Source: Gaeumannomyces sp. JS-464 (taxonomy: Eukaryota > Ascomycota > Sordariomycetes > Magnaporthales > Magnaporthaceae). From it: a DNA stretch of 64,000 nt. The stretch covers positions 1,426,001-1,490,000 of the forward strand of contig NGZR01000005.1 of the NCBI GenBank assembly GCA_002197995.1, given 5' to 3'. Positions 46,502 to 57,100 of the stretch are shown piece after piece (the stretch's first letter is position 1; each line of letters begins with the position of its first letter). The position numbers were made by a program, and so were the translations under genes. The notes beneath the pieces are model-generated. The model saw nothing but the letters and a program-made list of their open reading frames with translations. It had not been told where the DNA came from and searched no databases.

Positions 46502-48523
46502 TCAAACGCCCCGGCCCCTGCTCCTCTTTGGGCCCGCGACCTCCTCATCCAGGCTCCCCATGGACTCCCGGTGGAGGGACTGCGTCGCTATGTCGGTCTG
46601 CACCCGCACTCCCGGGTGGACCGGGTCCGTCTCTTGGTCCCAGCCGGCGCCGTGCTGCCTGCGGTCCGTCGCCCTCGTCGCCGCCGGACGCTGCGGGGAC
46701 GACTCGTTGGACCAGACCCGCGTCTCGACGAACGAGCCCGTGGGGCTCTGCTGCCACCGCGCAGGTTGCTGTTGCTGCTGGCTGGTATGCAGGCCGTTGT
46801 CCCTCGACAGCGGCCGGCCACGGCCACGGCCCTCTCCCCCGCTTGCCGCAGCCCCCGATGGAGATCCGGAGCGGGACGGGTGCGGCGGAATGTCCGCCAT
46901 CGCTGTGGCCGATGCCGCCGCCGCCGGCGTGCTATCCTCATGGCGGTTGAACTTGGGGAAGTGGAGCGGCGGCATCTTCAGCGGCGTCACCAGGGTGGTG
47001 CGGAACAGCCATGGGACTCGGCGGGGGAGCTGGATCTCGTCGTCGTCGTCGTCGTGCGAGACGATGGGGAGCTGGCTGTGGGTCGAGGCCACGCCGGCTG
47101 ACGGGGGCGCCGCGTCTCCCTTAGAGATGCTGCCCTGGTGGTTCGGCGAGGCGGCCGAGACAGGTTGCTCGTGGTGCCTGCGCGATGATGTGTTAGACGC
47201 CTACGATAAGATGATGTGACGCGCGAAGGGCGCTTGCTGTACAGGCTAGAGCGGAGAGATACAATGAGCAACCGGACTTACTTAGCCAGAGATGGCTTCC
47301 TGTCGTTGGATGACAGCGTCGACGTCCCCCAAGACTGTAATGAGTGCGGGTTTCTGCCCGTGGCATTGCTGCTGCCACTGCCGCTGCCCTTCCTAGGCCG
47401 ATCCGGGTCGTATTCCTCCTTGAGGCTCGGGAACACCCGGCCCAGTCCCAAGGCGAGCAGGTAGCAACGCCAGGTGTTGATGGCCTCCTTGGTGGTGCCG
47501 AAAAAGAAGAAGATGGGGATGGCGGTGAGGATGGGCACGTAGTTGAGCTGGAGGCGCGGGAAGCCGGCCTGGGCGCTGGTGACGTAGAGCACCTTATTCC
47601 ACAGGGGATTATCGTGTACCTTGGAGAAGCTGTAGGGTTCGGCCCACGTGTTCTCGGAACGGATGTTGCGGTACAAAAAGACGAAGATGAGGATTGCGTA
47701 GGGGAGAAGGATGGAGAGCGTCATGCCGTAGAGCTTGCGCTTGGTGCGGTTCGCCCTTGACGCCACGCTGCTGTTGTTGGAGTGGACTGCTTGCGTCGCC
47801 TTTTTGATTTCTCGGAAGCGCCTGAACGCCAGGACTAACAAGGTGGAAGTTATCCCTTCGGTCAGCAAGTGAAGCAAACCCAGACGGCCCTTTCAGGGTG
47901 GTGAGGTCCTCTAGTCTGAAGAGCGCATCCCGAGGTAACGAACCGGCATATATCAGAGCACCCATGCAGAAGACGGGCTGGGCCAGGAAGAAGAAGGTCA
48001 AGGACAACGGGTTGGCTGTGAAATACGGCTCGCACCCGAGAAGCGGCATGATGGTGTAGCGCGTCTGCAGGACCGGGTAGGTCAGGCCGATCTGGAGCAG
48101 CGGGAGCGGGAAGATGATGAGGGCCTGGACGAGGTTGCGCCTGCGCTTCTCGGCGTGGGTCAGGCCCGAGGCGCGCGCGAGGTTCAGCTGCTGGGCGAGG
48201 TGGCGCATAATGACCATGATGCAGCCCGTGTACAGGGTGCGGAGCGGCACGATGATGTAGGCCTGCAGGTCGCACCAGCCGGTGCCGTCGTACCAGCTCG
48301 CCGTGTCGTCGTCGCGCCAGATGAGAGCGTTGATGAAGTATATGGTGTTCATGAGCATGACGACGCCGCACAGGAGCGCGGCCGCGAACTCGCCGTTCTT
48401 CCACAGGAGCCGGAAGGGCACCCAGATGCCGACGTTGGCCACCACGGCGAGCACCGTCCGGCAGACGAGGTCGGCGACCAGGCCGGGGCTGCTGGTTGGA
48501 GGCGAAGTGTCTGGCGCCGACAT
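46502..48523 (-). CDS. pre-1: STE3-type pheromone receptor (PRE-1-like GPCR)
   Basis: Exons 47944-48523, 47282-47855 and 46502-47177 join in frame to 609 residues starting MSAPDTSPP. Seven hydrophobic segments are visible. Fungal class D2 (STE3) features include WVPFRLLWKNGEF, LMNTIYFINALIWRDD, GTGWCDLQAYIIVPLRTLYTG, the segment before YTIMPLLGCEPYF, ITSTLLVLAFRRFREIKKA in the third intracellular loop and TKRKLYGMTLSILLPYAI. A long hydrophilic C-tail follows (Asp5, Gln-rich, Ser-rich), typical for signalling and desensitisation. Family knowledge: these receptors bind farnesylated, carboxyl-methylated a-factor-type pheromone in mating. That modification needs the ICMT encoded at 3.3-4.4 kb. 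Intron 1 (47856-47943) uses an unusual GTTCGT donor but has a TGCTGAC branch site and exact phase; intron 2 is a normal GTAAGT. Confidence 0.9.
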
Positions 48524-49682
48524 GATTTCCTGGAGCCGCAACAAGTCCTGGATGTCTATAAGTTAAGAGAGGAGAGGGGAGAGGCGAAGTGGCAACAGGA
48601 TGTGGATGTATCTTGCTTCTCCCTCAAAACACTGTCAAGGTCGAGGACCTCTGGCTGGCCTGAGAAGGTGGCAGCGGCGGATTGTAGAAGCTGAGACCTT
48701 TGTCTTTGATCCGGGCATGTCTGCTCCTCAAGTATCGTCCCAGGACAGGACGAGAACGGCAATCCAAGGGGGCGGACGCTGTCGGTGTCCATGTTGGGCT
48801 CTGAATAGAGCTGTCATCGAGACAGCCTATTCAAAATTGATCACAATTGATAGCTACCCATTCGGACACAGGCCGGATGCAGCAGCACTGAAAGGCGAGG
48901 GGGCGGAAAAGTGGCTGCAGCATTTTGAGGGATGGGGGCGGGATGGGGGCGGTTGGGGTATTGGGTGAGTCTATTCATAGGTTCTATTCAGACCAGTAAG
49001 GGGGTTTGGTGAATAGGACGCCGCGCCCCACACAACGACAACGCCGGCTGCACGCGGAACGAGCCCCGTCCTCTCTCAGACAAAAAAATATGTGATAGAT
49101 AGCATTCCGCAAGCAAAAAAAGAGTCGGGCTATTTCGGGCCCGTCGGCGCAGAGAGGTGCTTGGCCTGGCAACTGCGAGGCTGAATAGCCGGGACTGCGG
49201 CGATCCGAGCTGAGCACGCGGTGCCCCTTTGTGATAAGCATAGAGGCGACTCCCTTGCCTCAGCTTCCCTGTACGATTCGGGCCGCAGAGGCGAGTAGCA
49301 GCAGCGATGCGCATGGTGAACCAACGACTTTTGCCTTCCTCGCTGATGGTGTCGAGGGGATGCTGGTGTCGAGATTCCCCCTTTCGTAGCAATTGGTGCT
49401 ACGCCGGTGATTGGCTAATGAAGACGCACACACCATCTCATTTGCATAATGGTCCGTGCACGGGTTAATCTGCGCGTGGTCAACCACCCCTCTGCGCGTC
49501 GCGTTTCGCATGCAATTGGCCTGGCCTGGGTTGGTCCCGCACGAAGCACAATTGAAATCCGCAAACGATAGCCTCAAAAAAAAATCCCGACCACTCCACA
49601 AAGCTTGAGCCGCCGCCCATCCCAGCCCTCACTGCCGTTACCCAACCTCGGTAAAATTTCTCAGTCGCCACCGGCCGCAGCC
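48524..49682. other. Divergent intergenic region, pheromone receptor / RIM1
   Basis: 1.16 kb upstream of two divergent genes. No coding sequence recognised. Confidence 0.5.
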
Positions 49683-50400
49683 ATGTCTTCGTTCCTCGCC
49701 CGCCGCACCGTCGCCGCCGCCCCGCGGGCCGCCGCCCGGGCCTTCAGCACCACCTCGTCGAGGCCCCTGGCCCGCATCCAGCTCATCGGCAACCTGGCAG
49801 ACTCGCCCGAGCTGCAAGCCACGAGCAACGGCCGCGATTTCATCAGGTATGCTGTCGCTACCAACTCGGGCTCCAAGGACAACCGCAAGACCAGCTGGTT
49901 CAAAGTCACTAGCTTCGAGCCGAGGGCCCGCGCAGGGACTTTCTCCTGAACCTTCAGAAGGGGTGAGTCAACAGTTAGCAATAGAAAATGTGCCGGGAGG
50001 ACGCCTCTGCGCGTTCATGCCTGGGGTCAGGGAGATGGTCCCAGTGTGCAATTAACGCACCGCTTATCCGCTTCTCCTCGTCGGTGGCAGTCTGATATCT
50101 CCCAAGACTCATGCGTCAGACGAGCTTTTTTGTTGGTTCTTTTTTCTCCCTTCTTAGTGCTGACTACTCCTCTCCTTCACAGCTCTATGGTCTACGTCGA
50201 TGGCGATGCTCAAATGCAGACCTACGAGGATAGCGAGGGCAAGCTGCGCAGCACCCTCAACATTGCCCAGCGTAAGCAAAGTTCCTCCCGAGGACGAAGG
50301 CATGGACAGTGCAGTGCTGACCTCTCGTATTAAAGGCAACCTCGAGCTCCTCAAGCGGCCCGCCTCGCACAACGCCGAGCAGCAGCAGCAGCAGGAGTAG
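49683..50400 (+). CDS. RIM1: Mitochondrial single-stranded DNA-binding protein (RIM1), one frame slip
   Basis: Exons 49683-49962, 50183-50271 and 50336-50400; corrected length about 144 residues. An Arg/Ala/Ser-rich mitochondrial presequence (MSSFLARRTVAAAPRAAARA) precedes the OB fold: IQLIGNLADSPELQATSNGRDFIRYAVATNSG, then TSWFKVTSF, then EGPRRDFLLNLQKG, and after splicing SMVYVDGDAQMQTYEDSEGK and STLNIAQRNLELLKR. RIM1 coats single-stranded mitochondrial DNA during replication. One base is missing near 49,918-49,922 (SFEP|EGPRRD); without correction the protein would end at 49,949. The end is Gln-rich (six CAG codons, then GAG and three tandem TAG stops). Both introns have normal donors, and phases match after the single correction. 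Confidence 0.9.
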
Positions 50401-50875
50401 TAGTAGAGACGTCAGCTCGTATAGGAGGAGCGAGGTGACGCTCTCTGCCGTGGGGTCATGAATCTACAACTTGAAATGCCGAGAGACATCTCTTTCCTCC
50501 CTAGACCCGTCATGTATCTCTCCTGGCGGATCTGCCCCTTCCTGTCGATGATGTAAGTTATTGGCTGTTGGGCGAGCACCCGCGAATGTACACTATTCTG
50601 CCTCCCTGTTATGATATCTACACTAAATGAGAGACAACTCTAATGGGGGCATCCTCGATGCTGGCCGCGGCTTAAAAGTTGGTTGCTTCCTAAATATGAC
50701 TAGTTAACTGTGCTGCCTGGGAACAAGTGACGCCCCCTGCTTGAAATGCGGTTCCTCTGGATGTAGCGGCACAGCGAATAGTATTCAGCTCTCTATTGAT
50801 AACTCCCAGGGCCGCGCCAGTATAAATATTCTTACCTTTTCTTGTTCCCTGACTAATGTGCACCAATATGATGCG
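50401..50875. other. Convergent intergenic region
   Basis: 3' flanks of RIM1 and GSH2. AT-richer, no gene or strong structure seen. Confidence 0.5.
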
Positions 50876-52626
50876 TCAAACTAACATGCAAGAGTCCATG
50901 CAGCCAAAACCGGCTGCCACTCCACCCTCTTCGCTCTGGTCTCCCTTGGTGCGCAGGAGGTACCCGGCCGTCTCGTTGCGCAGCAGCTCGCCCGTCCTGT
51001 TGTTCCACAGGCACGTGCCGAAGACGCCCAGCTCGCAGATGACGCCGCCGCGCTCGACCTGCCCGTTGCGCAGGATGACGTTGGCCACGGGCGGCGGCGT
51101 GATGAGCTCCATGAGGATGTACGACCGCCAGTGCGACGGGTCCGGCAGCGACTTGAGGAACGGCGGGATCGCGGCCCTGTAGTGGTTGTTGCCGCCCCCT
51201 CGCGCTGCGGCTTGAGGACGTGCCGCCCGCACTCGCGCTCGTCCAGCGCCAGCCGCCGGCCCTCGAGCCCCGCGGCCGAGCCGTCGAGCGGGTGGATGTT
51301 TGCAAACGTCCGCCACAGCGCGTCCCAGCCGGCGGAGCCCTCGGGCACGAACCGGCCCAGCTTGAGCGGCGAGGGCGACGACGGAGGCGTGGCCAGGACC
51401 TGCTGCACCTTCTTCATGCCCGCGAGCTGCGTCAGCACCGTCGGACACTTGATGGCGCCCGACCGCTCGACGTGCAGGCGCGCCGCCCACGCCGCGTCGT
51501 CCGGGTAGTCGCCGGGGCCGTAGCCGGCGCGCATGTACACGACGGCCGCCTCGAACACCCGGCCGGGGTTGCTGGGCAGGCTGTAGAGGAGCTGGCGGCG
51601 CGGCGTGGCGGCCACGGTCGTGCGGGCCAGGATCTGGGAGAAGGGCAACCTGAAGACGGGGATGTGGGCGCTGCCGCTGCTGCTGCCGCCCTGGACCTCG
51701 TACTCGAGGTGGCGCTGGTCGAAGACGTTGCGCTCGCCGTCCTGCACGAGGAAGATGACGCAGCGCTCGTGCCCGAGCTCCGAGGCAGGGTAGGCCTCGA
51801 AGGCGGCGCGCAGGCCCGCCGCCAGCTCTTGCGTGCTCCGGTTCTCGGGGAGGTCGAGGCTGCCGGCGGGGCGCGAGTCCCTGAGCAGCGGGTACTCGGT
51901 CTGGGCAAGATACCTGTGAAGTAATGTCGTCTGCGCCGAGAGGCCGCCAAAGGAGGAGGCAATGGTGTTGAACTCAACCTGCTTGACTTGTGGTACAGAA
52001 TCGGACACGGTCAAGTCCTGATGTACCATGTAGTCAGACCTGAAGAGGCCTAGCGATAGGTCCTACAACAGAATGGTAGTCGTGTTAGCGAAGTTTTTGG
52101 TGACTAAGGAGAGCCAGCTCTGGATTCTCCGAGGGACATACCTGGACATAGCCTTCTTCCTTGACCTTCAGGTGAACACCCCACAGCTTGGCGATGAACT
52201 CGTCTCCATCGATGACCCTGGAAAGGGGGAGTTGTCCGTGTTAGTGGGCGTTTGGGTCTACTCGACACATCTTCTGCTGCCTCAAAGCCGGGGACAACAA
52301 GAAACCACCCACTCCTCAACCATTTGGCGGATAAAGTCCTCGTCTTGACTGATCTTTGCATATAGCTCATTGTACGGCTTCTGGGCGGCTTGGGCCTGCT
52401 CGAAACAGTTCTTGGGAAAGGGGCTGGGGAACAGCGTCACCGCAACGCTCGTGGCCAGCACACCGGCAGGGTCGGCCCCGGCGGCCACCAAGGCTGGAGG
52501 GGGGCGGACTGAGAGCCCACGGGCGATGGTCCAATCCTTGACGGTCTGCACTAGCCTCTCTGTCTCTGCATCGTCGAGAGCGGGAGGGCCTAGGAAGGCA
52601 GGGGCGCCTGGTTGCGGTGATGGCAT
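50876..52626 (-). CDS. GSH2: Glutathione synthetase (ATP-grasp), one frame slip
   Basis: Exons 52313-52626, 52142-52217 and 50876-52062. Joins gamma-glutamylcysteine and glycine with ATP to make glutathione in the cytosol. Recognisable blocks are PSPFPKNCFEQA and YNELYAKIS, then EVIDGDEFIAKLWGVHLKVK, then LFRSDYMVHQD and KQVEFNTIASSFGGL (substrate-binding core). The C-terminal ATP-grasp lid follows with glycine-rich loop REGGGNNHY and ERGGVICELGVFGTCLWN, ending GYLLRTKGDQSEEGGVAAGFG. The long third exon changes frame in a G5 run near 51,192-51,200, exactly in the glycine-rich loop (REG|GGNNHY). One more G restores the loop and an uninterrupted protein of about 525 residues. The active-site sequence on both sides is perfectly conserved, which argues for a sequencing error. 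Confidence 0.93.
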
Positions 52627-54181
52627 GCTTAACTGTGCTGGCTTGGGTACACGGTAGAAGTGAGGCGTCTTTTGTGTTTACGGAAAGGCGCTCATGAAAG
52701 TTGTCACCGAAGATTCCAAACACGAGTGCTGGCTTGGCCCACAGTTTCAGGAATATATAGTGGCGTTCCGGCTTCTCACCAGGCTTCTTGCTTTGGATAC
52801 CTATTTATTCACCAACCAGCTACGGGAACGCGATCTACACGGGGACTCAAGAATTAATAATTGCTTGTTCTAGAACTCCAGGATTCGTCAGCGGCGGCCC
52901 GCACAATAATCCCGCTGTCTCAGACCTCAGCTGCCCGCCCGCTCAAGAAGAACCCCGCGGTCAAGATCAAGACCCACATAGCCATCCCCCCGCGGGCCCA
53001 CAACTCACTAAACTCAAGCGGTTGAGTTTACAGCTCTTCTCCACCTTGAAAACGGCGCAACTACCCTGATAATGCATAATGCAACAACATCTCAGCCTTT
53101 AGCTGTGTAAATTCTTAGTTTTTTGCTGTAACAACACCAAAACCCTTGAAACGCAAACCCGTGGGGTCCTGCGCACGGGCCAAAGAAGGCACCCGGTCCA
53201 TTCTTCAGCCTTGTCTGAAGATCCCAACCCTGCACAATTTAGGCCACGTGAACACCCGACAAAGTCTCTGGATTCCACCTTTGACGTCGCGCTCTGTCGC
53301 GTCACCCAGGCCCTCCAGACTCTCCGCTCATACGTCAGCGTCGCCTTCGGGACACCAGCACGCCTAGCCAAGCGACTAGTGGTGATCGGGGAGCGCCGTG
53401 CACTTTCTATCGTCGTTGGCACCGCCGCTATTCTCCGCAAGCAACGGCTGTCCCGTCCGACTGCACGATCCCGCAGGTGCTTTGTATTTGCACTTGGGAA
53501 GGACCACTCAGCTTCTGCTGCCGTTGGTGGCACCGGGCCAGGCTTCCCTAGTCCTCCAATCAACATCCATCCCGGCATCAATGGTTTGTTCGATTTCTTT
53601 GTCCTCCTTTGTCTCTTCTCCGTATCTTTTGTTTTCTCAGCCTACGTATGGCGTGAGGTTTATCACGCTACTGGAGGGCAGCCGATAAACATCACGGTCG
53701 GGTTTCTTGGTGGCGTGGCACGCTGTTTGGCCCTAAGCTCCGTTGCCCACCCGGGCATCTCTACCATTTCCGCTCTGGGCGTGAGCTTCCTGATCCATCT
53801 TTACGCTTCTGGATGACTTCTTTTCTGGATCCTCTTCGGATCATCATCACCCGCGCCAACCCAAGATCTTTTTTTTTTTCTTCCTCTTTCTGCGGAGACT
53901 GGATCAAGACTACCCGACTACTTTTTTTTTTCTCTCCACTTTCATTCCATACATTTCTATCTTGTCGCGCTGTATCCGGTCAGCTTCACGGTTGCTGCTG
54001 GCGCCTCTTCAGGTGCTCGCAGAAGTGCTGCGGGCGGTTCTCGTCTCACTTTCATCTCAGCACCATCCCCATCAGGCCTTGAAGCCGTTCCCCGCGTTTT
54101 TCTACAGCACAACAATCAGCCGGCCTTCATCGAACTAACTCTCTTCTAGTCGTCGCGTGGCTTCAAATAACCCTCCTCGTC
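52627..54181. other. Intergenic region, divergent promoter of GSH2 and SNF2 gene
   Basis: 1.55 kb between divergent starts. A 201-codon frame at 53,211-53,816 has hydrophobic stretches but no recognised family and is T/C-rich, as expected of a 5' leader. T tracts at about 53,868-53,879 and 53,924-53,932 precede the SNF2 start. Confidence 0.45.
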
Positions 54182-57100
54182 ATGGAAGACCCGTGGGACT
54201 TCGACTCACATAGGCTGGTCCAGGAGCTCTGTACGGACAACTGCTCCTGGACGCCGCCTTCAAAGGGCGCTCGTCCCGACCCTGACGCTCTCAAGGAGAA
54301 GATCCTCGAGGTCGAGGCGGATGGAGAATTCCTCTTACGGTATGCCGACAGCTCGCTTGACGTGTTCGGTGATCTAGGCATCAAGAAGTGGCCCCATAAG
54401 CGCTTCCTGCTGGCTGCCGTCGAGCAGCTTCGAGCCCGCAGCACAAAGTATCGGCACGAGGTCAAAGGTGAACCATATCCTCGTGGAGAAGAAACAATCA
54501 AGCCCTTGGCAAAATCTGGGGATGCTGCCGACGTTTCTTTCCCTCCTGGATCAGAGCCCCCGGAGCCAGCCTCGCTGCTGCTACAGGCGAGACCTGGAGC
54601 AGACGAGGGCCCACGCAAAAAGAGACGCTTGGCGCCACTGAACGTCTCGACTACCCCTGTCCACAACGCGCCTGTCGTGATACCTAATCAAGCCGATACT
54701 GTGATTGGGTTCGCCCCAGTCGTCGTCGTCGGCACCGAGGTCAAAGATGCTGCTAGCATTGTCGAGTCCAAAGATGGCCTCGAGCCCTCAGCTTCTGAGC
54801 TCCACTATTACGGAAGCAAGCCCATATTGGCAGACGATTTCGAGCCGGACGTCGATCCAGACGACGAGGATTTCGGTGTCCTTGACCAAGAGCACCTCGA
54901 ATTCTCATTCATATCCGGAACTAGCGCCAGTCACCCTGTTGGCCATCGCATTGCTATGTCCCAGTCGATGAGGAGGTATCTCCGGACTAACCTTCGCGGA
55001 GCACCTCTTCCCAGCAAGAAAGGACGGTGCGCAAGGCAAGTAACTCCCGATGTTACCCTCGAACCCTTTGGGGAGAGCGACTCGGAAGGATACGACACCG
55101 ATACCTGGGAGGAGATGGAGCGAGAGCGACTCGAGCGCGAGGAGAGAATGAAAGAGCAAGAGGTCTTCACCAAAGAGGAGATTTCCCTACTTCTGGAAGA
55201 CTTGGTCTTGGAGCTAGAGGAAGGCTGGCGCACTGTGAAGCTTCCCAAGCACCAACTCAAGGCCCACAAGATCTGGAACGATGCTCGACGTCGGGGCAGC
55301 AATCGAGCGCAGCTCCTCCAGCTGGCAAAGAGGGAGGCGAGCGATCTTGATGCCCGTCTTGCCAAGATGTGCGACTCTATCAGCGACGATCGATCCTTCC
55401 AAAAGACGGATCTTCCCAAGCACTGGGAGAGTCTCGAGCCCACTGTCTATGCCAAGATGTATAGTCATTGGCTTATCGGCGTGCTCAGCAGCCTCACCGA
55501 GCCTGATCGACCCAAGGTCACCGCGAGACCGCGACCCCAAAAGGCTCCCAAGGTCAAGCTGATTGAGGATGGCGTCGAGGCCGAAGAGCTGACAAGTGAG
55601 TCAGAGACCGATGACATCGGCAATTTCGTTGTGGACGATGGAGATGTCTTCATGGAGGATCCTGCTCCTGAGGTGACCAGGGAGGACGGACGCGCTGCCA
55701 TGGCCACCTTGGACGATCCGGACGGGTACATCAACATTTCCTCCTATGAGGGGACAATGACGAAGATAAGAAGCTTTGTCTGTCCGACCTGGATGGCCAG
55801 CCCGCCCCTCGTCGCGGAACAGTTGGACCAGTCGGCGATCACGAAGTCATTGATCTCACGGGTGACACACCGCCGGACAAGCCCTGCGACCCTACACCGT
55901 CTCCGCCTCGTGCGGATTCCCCGCCACGTATCGCGCTGCCGGAATCAACATTCAATGACCCGGGTGCCATTGCTGCTTATGGAGTCGATCAATGGCACAA
56001 ACTGAGCGACGGCAATCGGATGGTTATAACCATGTTGTTTCATCTCGACGCAACTGTGCGTTCAGAGATCTTTTCCCAGGTCGAGTCAATCTCGCCGGAC
56101 AAGATCGAGGAAGAGCTTGTCACGCCGTCTTTCCAGCATTATCAGAAGTCGCCCCAGAACAGCCAGACCAGTGGGGGCTCACCAGAGCTCTACCCGGCCT
56201 GTGTGTTCACTCGGCTCTTCCTTATGTACATCGACCCCAGCCAGAAGCCGCCTGACGCGTCCTGGCTAAAGCGCCCCCTGAGAAAAGATTTGGCGGACAA
56301 GGTTTCGAATGCGCGCGACAGGCTCGCCAGTTTCTGCACCTTCCTGTCTAGCATCGCAGACACTTTCCCGGAGCCGGAACAGGTTATCGAGGAGATTGAT
56401 GATTCCTCGGACCTAGAGGTGGAAGGGTCTCCGGCTAAGAAGCGGAAGCAAGTGAAGCGTGACAGAGAGGCAAGGGACCTGCGAGAGAACGACAAGCGTC
56501 GAATGGAGCAACAGGAGGAGCGCAGACGTGCCCTGCGCGAGCAACTGGCCTCCTCGGGCGCCGTGTCGGGCGAAAAGTCGCGGCTCATCATCAACGAGAC
56601 GAAGGAAGAGTCGCACGGCCTCATTTACGTGACCAACCAGATCGCCAACTACATCAAGGACCATCAGATCCAAGGCGTCCGGTTCATGTGGAACCAGGTC
56701 ATCAACGACGGCAAAACCTCGCAGGGGTGTCTGCTCGCCCACACGATGGGGCTAGGCAAAACCATGCAGGTCATCTGCCTCCTCGTCGCCATCGCCGAGG
56801 CATCCCTGTCGGACGATGAGTCGCTGTTCTCGCAGATCCCCAAGGAACTGCGCGACTCCAAGACTCTTGTTCTATGCCCGTCGGGACTCGTCCAGAACTG
56901 GCTGGACGAGCTCGCCCGTTGGGCCCCCTCGGGAATCCTGGGACGATATTACAAGGTGGATTCAGAGCTTGGAGACAACGAGAGGTTCGACATGGTCCAA
57001 GAGTGGGCCAAGGACGGCGGTGTCCTTACTATGGGCTACCCGATGTTTCGAAAACTCTCCATGGGCGGCTCTGAGGCGATGGTCGAGCTGCTGAAAGAGA

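Noticed and set aside
53211..53816. 201-codon frame with hydrophobic segments upstream of the SNF2 gene
   Set aside because: Pyrimidine-rich, no recognised family, and lies where the SNF2 promoter and leader are expected. Not excluded, but unsupported.
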